Assembly (NCBI GenBank): GCA_902478055.1
Contig: CABSJL010000048.1
Location: forward strand, 1-5,988
Length of the DNA: 5,988 bases
Source: an uncultured Veillonella sp.
GTDB lineage: Bacteria > Bacillota > Negativicutes > Veillonellales > Veillonellaceae
Direction of reading: 5' to 3'
This document shows, piece after piece, positions 1 through 5,988 of the stretch. Under the pieces are notes generated by a model. The model did not search any database. It saw only the letters and a program-made list of their open reading frames with translations, and was not told the origin of the DNA. Within the stretch, counting starts at the first letter, position 1, and each line of letters opens with the position of its first letter. Both the position numbers and the translations under genes were made by a program.

Positions 1-647
1 CTGGTAAGACTACACTCTTTAACTTGATTACAGGTGTATTCCCTGTAAGTTCTGGTGAAATCGTATTTGATGGTATGTCTGTTGTAGGCATTAAACCACA
101 TAGAACAGTTGAAATGGGTATAGCTCGTACATTCCAAAATATTCGTCTCTTTGGCAATATGACAGCTTTGGAAACCGTTTTAACAGGTATGCATTGCCGA
201 ACAGGTTCTGGTTTCATTGCTAGTTTCTTAAGAACTAAACGCCAACGCATTGAAGAAGAACGTTGTCGTGGCATTGCTTATGAGTTCTTAAAGCTAGTAG
301 GTCTTGAAGAAGATGCTGAAGAGGTAGCTACATCTTTGCCATATGGTAAACAACGTCGCCTTGAAATTGCACGTGCTTTGGCAACGCATCCTCAATTAAT
401 TTTGCTCGATGAGCCAGCAGCAGGTATGAACGATAGTGAAACAGAAGCATTGCGCCAATTGATTGGTAAGATTCGCGATCTTGGTATTACTGTTGTCGTA
501 ATTGAACATGCTATGGAATTGATGATGAATATTTGTGATCGTTTGGTAGTATTCAACTTTGGTAAAAAGATTGCTGAAGGTACACCTCAAGAAATTCAAA
601 ATAATGAGGCTGTAATTGAAGCATACTTAGGTAAAGAGGAGGTGTAA
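1..647 (+). CDS. livG: LivG-type branched-chain amino acid ABC transporter ATP-binding protein (5' partial)
   Basis: This is one of the two cytoplasmic ATPases that power the LivFGHM importer for leucine, isoleucine and valine. The 5' end is cut off: the reading frame is open from base 3 and begins inside the Walker A loop (GKTTLFN), so about 40 N-terminal residues lie upstream. A TTG at 24 is an internal Leu codon and not the start. Visible motifs are the Q-loop (TFQN, about 129-140), the LivG-style signature LPYGKQRRLEIARAL (336-380), Walker B LILLDEP followed by AAGMN (396-431), and the H-switch histidine in VIEHAM (about 501-518). LPYG in place of LSGG is normal for LivG. The C-terminus EAYLGKEEV is also typical. 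The TAA stop at 645-647 is one base before the livF ATG, so the two genes are probably translationally coupled. Amide or urea importers of the same family (for example UrtD) are a less likely alternative. Confidence 0.93.
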   Translation, partial: GKTTLFNLITGVFPVSSGEIVFDGMSVVGIKPHRTVEMGIARTFQNIRLFGNMTALETVLTGMHCRTGSGFIASFLRTKRQRIEEERCRGIAYEFLKLVGLEEDAEEVATSLPYGKQRRLEIARALATHPQLILLDEPAAGMNDSETEALRQLIGKIRDLGITVVVIEHAMELMMNICDRLVVFNFGKKIAEGTPQEIQNNEAVIEAYLGKEEV

Positions 648-648
648 T

Positions 649-1359
649 ATGTTAAAGCTAGAAAATATCGTGGCTGGTTATGGACATATTACAGCCTTAA
701 AAGATATTAGTTTAGAAGTACCTCAAGGCTCTATTGTATCCTTGATTGGTGCCAATGGTGCCGGTAAATCTACAACTATGAAAACCATCATGGGTCTTGT
801 AAAACCAACATCTGGTAAAGTATTATTTGAAGGCCAAGATATTACTGGCCATAAAACACATCAAATTGTACATGGTGGTATTTCCTTAGTTCCTGAAGGT
901 CGTCAAATTCTTCAAGATATGAGCGTTTATGAAAACCTAGAAATGGGTGCTTATATCCGTAATGATAAAGAGATTGAAGCAGATATTAAAAAAGTATTTA
1001 AACGCTTCCCAATCCTTGATGAACGTAGTTACCAATTAGGTGGTACTCTATCTGGTGGTCAACAGCAAATGTTAGCTATTGGTCGTGCACTTATGGCGCG
1101 TCCAAAGCTCTTACTATTGGATGAACCATCAATGGGTCTTGCACCATTAGTAGTAAATGAAATCTTTGAAACTATCAAAGAAATTAGTGCTGAAGGAACT
1201 ACTGTTCTTTTGGTAGAACAAAATGTACGACAAGCATTGAAAATTGCTGATTACGCGTATGTATTGGAAACAGGTAAAATGGTATTATCTGGTCCAGCTG
1301 ATGAAGTACGTCATGATCCTCGCGTTATGGAAGCATATTTAGGCGGTCGTGTTGAATAA
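649..1359 (+). CDS. livF: LivF-type branched-chain amino acid ABC transporter ATP-binding protein
   Basis: This is the second ATPase subunit of the LivFGHM branched-chain amino acid importer, acting with LivG on the cytoplasmic face of the LivHM permease. It has 236 residues, the usual full length for LivF. Motifs in order are Walker A GANGAGKST (residues 34-42), the LivF-style Q-loop region LVPEGRQ (80-86), the signature LSGGQQQ (134-140), Walker B LLLLDEP (154-160) with the following SMGLAP, and VEQN (189-192). Gln191 stands where most ABC ATPases have the H-switch His. This, and Glu83 at the Q-loop, are usual for LivF and are not defects. The ATG is supported by a strong AGGAGGTG Shine-Dalgarno at 637-644 inside the end of livG. 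A strong terminator follows within about 40 bases, so this is the last gene of the operon. Confidence 0.95.
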   Translation: MLKLENIVAGYGHITALKDISLEVPQGSIVSLIGANGAGKSTTMKTIMGLVKPTSGKVLFEGQDITGHKTHQIVHGGISLVPEGRQILQDMSVYENLEMGAYIRNDKEIEADIKKVFKRFPILDERSYQLGGTLSGGQQQMLAIGRALMARPKLLLLDEPSMGLAPLVVNEIFETIKEISAEGTTVLLVEQNVRQALKIADYAYVLETGKMVLSGPADEVRHDPRVMEAYLGGRVE

Positions 1360-1396
1360 TTAATACCTTAAGTCAGTTGCACTTATCTAAAATTTT

Positions 1397-1444
1397 AAAT
1401 AAGGTGTATATACTAGAAAGCTAGTATATACACCTTATTTTTTT
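1397..1444 (+). terminator. Intrinsic terminator of the liv operon
   Basis: A perfect 20-bp inverted repeat (arms 1397-1416 and 1421-1440) encloses a 4-base AAAG loop. The right arm runs into seven Ts (1438-1444). It lies 37 bases after the livF stop. The stem core AAGGTGTATATACTAG is strong despite the AT-rich setting. It should separate the transporter operon from the polysaccharide operon. Confidence 0.93.
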
Positions 1445-1684
1445 GTTTCATAAATAAATTTGATGAGAATTTGATGATTTTGTGAAGCAATAGTGAATTG
1501 AGTTTATATATATTTAATTTATTTATCGAAAATAAATGAAAAAATCGAGTGAAATGTGAGTGAAGTGAGTAAAAAAATACCCATGAATAGATAGTGAAAT
1601 CCTTATATTTACGGGATTTATTCTTAAAGGTTTGATGAAGTTAGCTCAGAATGGTCTACGTTTATAGAAGAAAATTTAAAATAA

Positions 1685-1693
1685 TGATAAAAT
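1685..1693 (+). promoter_or_regulatory. Possible extended -10 promoter element for the polysaccharide operon
   Basis: TGATAAAAT reads as a TGn extended -10 followed by TAAAAT, a 5/6 match to TATAAT. No good -35 hexamer lies 16-18 bases upstream, so the call rests on the extended -10 alone. Transcription would start near 1700, giving a 5' UTR of about 78 bases. Chance matches are frequent in sequence this AT-rich. Confidence 0.3.
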
Positions 1694-1703
1694 GACTTAA
1701 CCG

Positions 1704-1732
1704 ATTTTTTAGGATTAATAATCTTAGAAAAT
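1704..1732 (+). repeat. 14-bp imperfect dyad (possible operator or 5' UTR hairpin)
   Basis: Arms 1704-1717 and 1719-1732 are inverted repeats matching at 12 of 14 positions around a single central base (A1718). The perfect core is GATTA-A-TAATC. In RNA the two mismatches become G-U pairs, so the dyad could also fold as a hairpin with a slightly opened apex. It starts 11 bases after the possible -10 element and ends about 45 bases before the OPX start codon, a fitting place for a repressor site or a leader hairpin. It lacks a downstream T-run, so it is unlikely to be a terminator on the + strand. Confidence 0.45.
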
Positions 1733-1777
1733 AAGTGATGTATTGAGTGGGTTGTATGTAAATCAAAGAGGTAAAGT

Positions 1778-2521
1778 ATGAATAAAAAACAGTATATGAT
1801 GATGGCAGCATTCTTATGTGCCACAACAACATCTATGGCTGCACCTGTTAATGTAACAACAGAACAGTCCTACAATGCTAAAGCATTACAAACAGAAGGT
1901 TATGCACCACTAGAAACGAGTGCATCTGTTGTGAGCTCTGATAAAGAGTATCGCTTGCGTCAAGGGGATGAACTAACCATTCAAGTTGTACAACAAGCGG
2001 ATCTTGGTACACGTAATGGGAACGACATCATGTACACTGTCCGTCCTGATGGATATGTATCATTCCCTATGGTGGGACCAGTAAAAGCAGATGGATTAAC
2101 CGTCGATGAGTTTACGGCTCAATTACAGCAAGGTCTATCTCGTTACATTATTAATCCAGATATTACTGTAAATGTTACGAAACTTGGTGGTGTTCGTGTG
2201 TATGTATTCGGTGAGATTAATAAACCTGGTGCCTATACATTGACTAAGTCTAGTACCGTTATCGATGCTATTGGTGCTGCTGGTAGCTTTAACTGGGATA
2301 CAGCTAAAAAGAAAATTTACTTGATTCATCAAGATAATCCTGAAAAACCAATTCCTATAAATTTAAATCGTATGTTACAAACTGGAGATATGTCCGAAAA
2401 CTATATTATGCGTGAAGGGGATGTTCTTTACTTGACTAAAAATAGCCGCATCAACTTTGCTCGTGATATTGCTCCAATCTTGACCGGCGCATACATGGTA
2501 TCTCGAATCGGCAAAAATTAA
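1778..2521 (+). CDS. Outer-membrane polysaccharide export (OPX/Wza-like) protein with Poly_export and SLBB domains
   Basis: This is the predicted export channel component that takes capsule or exopolysaccharide across the periplasm and outer membrane. It has 247 residues. The N-terminus (MNKK, then a hydrophobic stretch to SMAA) is a signal peptide, with likely signal peptidase I cleavage after Ala21. A Cys is present at position 14 but has no lipobox, so it does not look like a lipoprotein as Wza is. The Poly_export domain spans about residues 57-133 (YRLRQGDELTIQV, then RPDGYVSFPMVGPV and NPDITV). One SLBB domain follows at about 139-185 (VYVFGEINKPGAY), and the fold closes with MREGDVLYL (211-219). 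The last 25 residues are an amphipathic or hydrophobic tail. It is shorter than Wza (about 380 residues), with one clear SLBB unit. The ATG has an AGAGGT site at 1767-1772, five bases upstream. It is the first gene of the operon. Confidence 0.9.
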   Translation: MNKKQYMMMAAFLCATTTSMAAPVNVTTEQSYNAKALQTEGYAPLETSASVVSSDKEYRLRQGDELTIQVVQQADLGTRNGNDIMYTVRPDGYVSFPMVGPVKADGLTVDEFTAQLQQGLSRYIINPDITVNVTKLGGVRVYVFGEINKPGAYTLTKSSTVIDAIGAAGSFNWDTAKKKIYLIHQDNPEKPIPINLNRMLQTGDMSENYIMREGDVLYLTKNSRINFARDIAPILTGAYMVSRIGKN

Positions 2522-2543
2522 GGATAGGGTTTATCTCACATAT

Positions 2544-2560
2544 AAGGGGGCGTTCTTTTG
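2544..2560 (+). promoter_or_regulatory. Ribosome binding site supporting a TTG start
   Basis: AAGGGGG at 2544-2550 lies seven bases before the TTG at 2558-2560. The encoded protein then begins MRSYLLPAIL, which leads straight into the first membrane helix as expected for this family. No in-frame ATG lies near enough to compete, so TTG is the best start. Confidence 0.75.
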
Positions 2561-4384
2561 CGTTCATATTTATTACCAGCCATACTGTTTATTGCCGATA
2601 TTGCGACGATTGTTATTGTTGCATTTATCAGTTTATTTATTAGATTTGACGGTTATATAGAACCTCGATATATTGATCAAATGGTAGATGCATTGCCATT
2701 ATTATTAGTTTCATATATGTTGATGTTCTTGGTTATGCACCTATATACGCGCATATGGCGTTATGCAGGGATGAGAGAGGTTTTAGCTGTTTTTGTAGCT
2801 ACAACTATTGGTACAGCAATCTTTTATTCCTCCATGTTTGCTTTTGGCAAATCTTTACCACGTTCTATCTATTTTATTACATGGTTTTTAACTACCGGTA
2901 CCGTTGGTATGGGACGTATGTTACTTCATTATGTGGCACTTCATTATAGTAATGGGGACGATGGTGAAAGTGGCCAAGTAAATACACTCATTATAGGTGC
3001 TGGTGATGCCGGTGCAACGATAGCTCGTGAAATCGAACGTTATCATAAGCGGTCTCGAAGAATCATCGGTTTTGTTGATGATGATATGTTTAAACATAAC
3101 CGTCTTATGAATGGCTTTAGAATTTTAGGGAATCGTGAAGATATTCCAATGCTTGTAGCAAGATATAAGGTTGAAGAAATTATCATTGCCATGCCATCTG
3201 TAAAGCGCGATGTCATTCGTGAGATTATGGAAATCTGCTCTCCTCTTAAATGTAAGATTAATACATTGCCGGGGATGTACCAGTTACTAGATGACGAAGT
3301 CCTTGTATCCCATCTTCATCCTGTTTCTATCGAGGACTTATTAGAGCGTGATGAAATTCATCTCGATACATCTAAGGTGGAACCATATCTTAAGGATAAA
3401 GTAGTTCTTGTTACTGGTGCAGGTGGTTCTATTGGTTCTGAAATCTGTCGTCAAGTACTGCGGGTAAAACCTAAAAAACTATTGTTACTAGGACATGGTG
3501 AAAATAGTATTTATCTTATTCACCAAGAGTTGCGATCCATTGTACCTGAAGGGACTTTGGTTCCCATTATTGCTGATATTCGAGATAAAAATCAGTTAGA
3601 CCAAATTTTTACTGACTATGAACCAGATGTAGTATTCCATGCTGCAGCTCATAAACATGTACCACTTATGGAAATCCAACCAATTGCAGCGGTGCTAAAT
3701 AATATTTATGGTACTCGTAATGTAGCAGATGTAGCAGGGGCACATGGTGTTGAACGTTTTGTTATGATTTCCACAGACAAGGCGGTAAATCCAACAAGTG
3801 TCATGGGTGCTACGAAGCGAGTGGCAGAAAAGGTTGTACTTGGTATGAATCATAAGTACGATACAAAGTTTATTACCGTTCGCTTTGGTAATGTTCTTGG
3901 TAGTCGAGGTTCTGTTATTCCATTATTCCGTAAACAAATTGAAGCTGGCGGCCCTGTAACTGTTACAGATCCCGAAATGACTCGTTACTTTATGACTATT
4001 CCAGAAGCAAGCCAACTTGTTTTACAAGCTGGTGCTATGGGGAATGGTGGTGAAGTGTTCTTATTAGATATGGGTGAACCAGTGAAAATTGTTGATTTAG
4101 CAAAGAATATGATTCGTCTTTCTGGATATGAGCCTGATAAAGATATTCGTATTGAATTTACTGGCTTACGTCCAGGTGAAAAGCTATATGAAGAATTATT
4201 AACTGCTGAAGAAGGCACTAACACAACTACACATAAGAAGATTTTTGAAGCTGCATTAGAAGATGTAGACCAAGAATGGTTAAGTGGTGAAATCGAGCGC
4301 TTTGAAACATGCAAATCTGATTTGGATGTAATCAATGTATTACAAGATATCGTTCCTACATATCATCCAAATCATAATGTATAA
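2558..4384 (+). CDS. Membrane-bound nucleotide-sugar 4,6-dehydratase (WbpM/FlaA1/CapD/PglF type)
   Basis: This enzyme is predicted to convert UDP-GlcNAc to a UDP-4-keto-6-deoxy sugar, the first step towards bacillosamine, QuiNAc or FucNAc type residues for the polysaccharide. It has 608 residues, the usual size of the long membrane-bound class. Four membrane helices lie at about 5-28, 45-63, 74-95 and 102-121. A first nucleotide-binding fold follows with IIGAGDAG (145-152), then the catalytic short-chain dehydrogenase fold with TGAGGSIGSE (286-295), AAAHKHVP (362-369), STDKAVNPTSVMGATK (405-420), RFGNVLGSRGS (442-452) and LRPGEKLYEE (537-546). The usual YxxxK motif is replaced by M416xxxK420, the Ser-Met-Lys form typical of WbpM/FlaA1 enzymes. 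It starts at TTG, 36 bases after the OPX stop. The family is secure. The exact sugar product cannot be read from the sequence. Confidence 0.92.
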   Translation: MRSYLLPAILFIADIATIVIVAFISLFIRFDGYIEPRYIDQMVDALPLLLVSYMLMFLVMHLYTRIWRYAGMREVLAVFVATTIGTAIFYSSMFAFGKSLPRSIYFITWFLTTGTVGMGRMLLHYVALHYSNGDDGESGQVNTLIIGAGDAGATIAREIERYHKRSRRIIGFVDDDMFKHNRLMNGFRILGNREDIPMLVARYKVEEIIIAMPSVKRDVIREIMEICSPLKCKINTLPGMYQLLDDEVLVSHLHPVSIEDLLERDEIHLDTSKVEPYLKDKVVLVTGAGGSIGSEICRQVLRVKPKKLLLLGHGENSIYLIHQELRSIVPEGTLVPIIADIRDKNQLDQIFTDYEPDVVFHAAAHKHVPLMEIQPIAAVLNNIYGTRNVADVAGAHGVERFVMISTDKAVNPTSVMGATKRVAEKVVLGMNHKYDTKFITVRFGNVLGSRGSVIPLFRKQIEAGGPVTVTDPEMTRYFMTIPEASQLVLQAGAMGNGGEVFLLDMGEPVKIVDLAKNMIRLSGYEPDKDIRIEFTGLRPGEKLYEELLTAEEGTNTTTHKKIFEAALEDVDQEWLSGEIERFETCKSDLDVINVLQDIVPTYHPNHNV

Positions 4385-4503
4385 CAATTTAATACAATCA
4401 TTTATTTAAAGCTGTAATCTACGTGAGAGGGAGATATACAGTACATATTCCTAAAAGGGAGAGACCCTGTTGTTTGTAAACTTTCACAGAAAGGGGTATA
4501 TGG
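4385..4503 (+). promoter_or_regulatory. Leader/intercistronic region before the Wzz-type gene, with possible alternative hairpins
   Basis: This 119-base gap is the largest inside the polysaccharide operon. It has no terminator with a T-run and no convincing promoter. AGGGAGA occurs twice (4428-4434 and 4456-4462). Three small helices are possible: AGGG/CCCT (4456-4459 with 4465-4468, loop AGAGA), CTGT/ACAG (4467-4470 with 4486-4489), and CTTTC/GAAAG (4481-4485 with 4489-4493). Some share bases, and the last reaches the Shine-Dalgarno GGGG at 4493-4496. A role in translation control is only an inference. Confidence 0.35.
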
Positions 4504-4520
4504 GTGGAACAAATTATTGA
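4470..4520 (+). other. Possible 16-codon leader ORF overlapping the Wzz-type gene start
   Basis: A TTG at 4470 sits seven bases after AGGGAGAG (4456-4463), which is a credible ribosome binding site. The frame reads 16 codons to TGA at 4518-4520, passing over the main Shine-Dalgarno and the GTG start at 4504 in a different frame. It includes an in-frame ATG at 4500. It could couple translation to the next gene, or simply be chance, as short open stretches are common and TTG is a weak start. Confidence 0.2.
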
Positions 4521-5949
4521 TTTAAAAGAGGTCGGTAGAGTCCTCGTTAAACGGCGCCGTAAAATTATTAATGTAACGGTTGCTTGTATTGTGTTAGGTG
4601 GTGCATATAGCCTGTTAGCACCATCTACCTATCAATCTACATCTATGTTGCGCATTAAACAATCTCAAGGTTTAAGTAATTCTGTATTATCAAGTGCTAA
4701 TGGTTATTCTGATTCTATGGCACGTCAATTGATGAATACAGATGCAGAAATCTTAAAGAGTCGTAATGTTGTAGAACCTGTTATTTCCGCGATTGAAGAT
4801 CCAGAGGGAACAGGTAAAGCACCTACATACGAAGAGTTTGTTAAAACGCGTATAGAAACAAAACCTTATAAAGAAACTGAATTATTACAAGTGAGTGTGA
4901 CAGGTAAAAGTCCAGAACAAGCTCAAGAGGCAAATCAATTATTAATTGATACATTCTTGAATCGCTTGGCGGATATTTCACATGTTGAGCAACGGACGAC
5001 ACGTGAGTTCTTACAAAAACGCGTAGTAACTGCAAAAGAAGAATTGGAGCAAGCAGAAAAGAAATTGCAACAATTCCAAGTGGATAACAAGGTTTACTCC
5101 ACCGCAGATCAAATGAAGGGCTTAACGGATAAGATTACCCTTATCGATCGTGAGAAAGCTCAAAATCAACTTGATTTAGAAACAGCGCAAGCAGCATTGG
5201 GCAGTATTAATGAGCAATTGGGTTCTGCGGGCAAAAGTATTGCTGACAGTGCTACCGTTCAGGCTTATAAAGGGCAACTAGCCGATTTAGAATCTCGTAG
5301 GGCTTCCTATGTTGGCAAATATACGGATGAGCATCCAGCGATGAAAGAACTTAACCAACAAATTGAAGAAGCAAAAAGTGGCTTAAATGCTGAGATTAAT
5401 GCTATTGCAACTCAACAAGCACCATCTAGCAATTCTGCTCAACAAGGTTTGTTGGCCGATAAATTCAGAAATGAAGCGGCTTTAGCCGTAGCACAAGGCA
5501 GAGAGTCTACATTAGCTGAACTTGATAAAGAAAACGAAGAGGCTATGAAAAACTTACCAGAAAAAGAACGTGGTTATATTCAAGCCAAACGTGATGTAGA
5601 TGTAGCACAAGATATTTACGAAATGCTATCAAAACGCTTAGAAGAAGCTAAGGTAGCAGAAGTAATGGTGCCAAATGAAGTGCAAATCGTAGATGCCCCT
5701 ACATTGCCAGAAAAAGCTATTGCTCCTCGTAAAGTACTTGTTTTATTAGGCTCTGCAATTTTAGGACTTATTCTTGGTTGCCTTTACACATTGGGTCAGT
5801 TCTTCTGTAATCGCAAGGTTCAATCCGTACAAGAAATCAATGAGATTCTTGGTATTGAAAACTTAGGTGTCATTCCAAATCATGAAGAAAAGGAATATGA
5901 AGAACCTAGTAATCGTATCGTAGCATTATGGCGCAAAGTGAGAGGTTAA
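4504..5949 (+). CDS. Wzz/CpsC-type polysaccharide chain-length determinant (co-polymerase) with GNVR region
   Basis: This inner-membrane protein is predicted to set polymer length and to activate a partner tyrosine kinase. It has 481 residues. The first membrane helix is at about 21-40 (after KRRRK). A long periplasmic part follows with coiled-coil-like segments (about 165-240, 255-300, 320-390). The GNVR-type region LPEKERGY to RLEEAKVAE (351-386) comes next, then the proline-containing PTLPEKAIAPRK motif (399-410), the second membrane helix (about 410-430), and a cytoplasmic tail with SVQEINEILGIENLGVIP (441-458). The tail resembles the kinase-activating end of CpsC/CapA proteins and has no Walker motifs, so the kinase domain is separate, unlike in Wzc. 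The GTG start has GGGG at 4493-4496, seven bases upstream. An in-frame TAA at 4477 rules out a longer start, and the ATG at 4500 is out of frame. The stop is one base before the next gene. Confidence 0.9.
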   Translation: MEQIIDLKEVGRVLVKRRRKIINVTVACIVLGGAYSLLAPSTYQSTSMLRIKQSQGLSNSVLSSANGYSDSMARQLMNTDAEILKSRNVVEPVISAIEDPEGTGKAPTYEEFVKTRIETKPYKETELLQVSVTGKSPEQAQEANQLLIDTFLNRLADISHVEQRTTREFLQKRVVTAKEELEQAEKKLQQFQVDNKVYSTADQMKGLTDKITLIDREKAQNQLDLETAQAALGSINEQLGSAGKSIADSATVQAYKGQLADLESRRASYVGKYTDEHPAMKELNQQIEEAKSGLNAEINAIATQQAPSSNSAQQGLLADKFRNEAALAVAQGRESTLAELDKENEEAMKNLPEKERGYIQAKRDVDVAQDIYEMLSKRLEEAKVAEVMVPNEVQIVDAPTLPEKAIAPRKVLVLLGSAILGLILGCLYTLGQFFCNRKVQSVQEINEILGIENLGVIPNHEEKEYEEPSNRIVALWRKVRG

Positions 5950-5950
5950 T

Positions 5951-5988
5951 ATGATTAGACTAATTTCTAATGAACGTGGTGATACACC
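5951..5988 (+). CDS. Start of a gene, probably the partner BY-type tyrosine autokinase (CpsD/CapB family) (3' partial)
   Basis: Only the first 12 full codons are visible, MIRLISNERGDT, plus two bases of a CCN proline codon. An AGAGGT site at 5941-5946 lies four bases before the ATG and inside the end of the Wzz-type gene, so translation is probably coupled. The window ends before any ATP-binding motif. The kinase call is an inference from position, because CpsC/CapA-type Wzz proteins without a kinase domain are usually followed by a separate CpsD/CapB kinase, and from the N-terminus, which resembles the short lead-in of such kinases before their EAYRTLRTN-type segment. The presence of a gene here is much more certain than its function. 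Confidence 0.55.
   Translation, partial: MIRLISNERGDT

Larger units (their letters stand above)
1445..1777 (+). other. Non-coding regulatory stretch upstream of the polysaccharide operon
   Basis: About 330 bases between the liv terminator and the OPX gene have no convincing coding sequence on either strand. The composition is clearly more AT-rich than the flanking genes. It contains several GTGA-type repeats (1482-1600), an all-AT 8-bp inverted repeat (1517-1524 with 1530-1537), a short AAATCC/GGATTT inverted repeat (1597-1602 with 1614-1619), a possible extended -10 element, and a longer dyad at 1704-1732. It most likely carries the promoter and control sites of the downstream operon. No tRNA, riboswitch or known antiterminator site was recognised. 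Confidence 0.6.

Noticed and set aside
24..26. TTG as the start codon of the LivG-type gene.
   Set aside because: The frame is open to the window edge and encodes the Walker A residues GKTT just before it, so the gene begins upstream of the window.
1517..1537. 8-bp inverted repeat ATTTATTT/AAATAAAT.
   Set aside because: It is made only of A and T in a very AT-rich stretch, so it is expected by chance and is noted only within the intergenic entry.
1642..1658. TAGCTCAGAATGGTCTA resembles the D-arm of a tRNA gene.
   Set aside because: There is no matching D-stem partner, no anticodon arm, no GGTTC-type T-arm and no acceptor stem pairing around it, so it is a chance match.
1624..1824. 66-codon open frame on the minus strand across the upstream region and the OPX start.
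   Set aside because: It overlaps the signal-peptide coding region of a well-supported gene, its translation resembles no family I recognise, and it lies in AT-rich DNA where such frames arise by chance.
3985..4335. 116-codon open frame on the minus strand inside the dehydratase gene.
   Set aside because: It is fully contained in a clearly conserved enzyme domain on the + strand. The antisense frame looks like a shadow with no recognisable motifs.
4393..4418. TACAAT (4393) and TGTAAT (4413) as -10 elements of an internal promoter before the Wzz-type gene.
   Set aside because: Neither has an acceptable -35 hexamer at 16-18 bases or a TGn extension, so the evidence is too weak to call a promoter.
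4500..4502. ATG as the start of the Wzz-type gene.
   Set aside because: It is in a different frame that stops at 4518-4520, and it is only three bases from the Shine-Dalgarno. GTG at 4504 gives the full protein with correct spacing.

Overview
The window is AT-rich and reads entirely on the + strand. It looks like chromosomal DNA from a Negativicutes bacterium, with Veillonella or a close relative as the best guess. That guess is an inference from three things: low GC, strong AGGAGG-type ribosome binding sites, and an outer-membrane polysaccharide export (OPX) protein beside a Firmicutes-style split chain-length regulator and kinase. This combination fits a diderm Firmicute. No species-level marker is present, so the assignment is tentative.

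Positions 1-1444 hold the end of a branched-chain amino acid ABC importer operon. They contain the 3' part of livG (cut by the window edge), then livF one base downstream, then a textbook intrinsic terminator with a perfect 20-bp stem. The permease and binding-protein genes would lie upstream, outside the window.

Positions 1445-1777 are a non-coding, very AT-rich regulatory stretch that starts the next transcription unit. It has a cluster of GTGA-type repeats, one plausible extended -10 element, and a 14-bp imperfect dyad just downstream of that element.

Positions 1778-5988 are the start of a capsule/exopolysaccharide operon. In order it holds an OPX (Wza-like) periplasmic/outer-membrane exporter, a membrane-bound WbpM/FlaA1/CapD-type nucleotide-sugar 4,6-dehydratase, a Wzz/CpsC-type chain-length (co-polymerase) protein, and the first 12 full codons of a gene whose position and N-terminus suggest the matching tyrosine autokinase. 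The dehydratase would make a deoxy-keto amino sugar precursor. The Wzz-type protein and its kinase would control polymer length, and the OPX protein would carry the polymer across the outer membrane. The 119-bp gap before the Wzz gene is the only sizeable gap inside this operon. It holds possible alternative hairpins and a possible 16-codon leader ORF that overlaps the Wzz start.

No mobile elements, CRISPR arrays, tRNA or rRNA genes were found. The protein-coding content belongs to known families. The less ordinary signals are in the two leader regions and in the mixed diderm/Firmicute layout of the export machinery.
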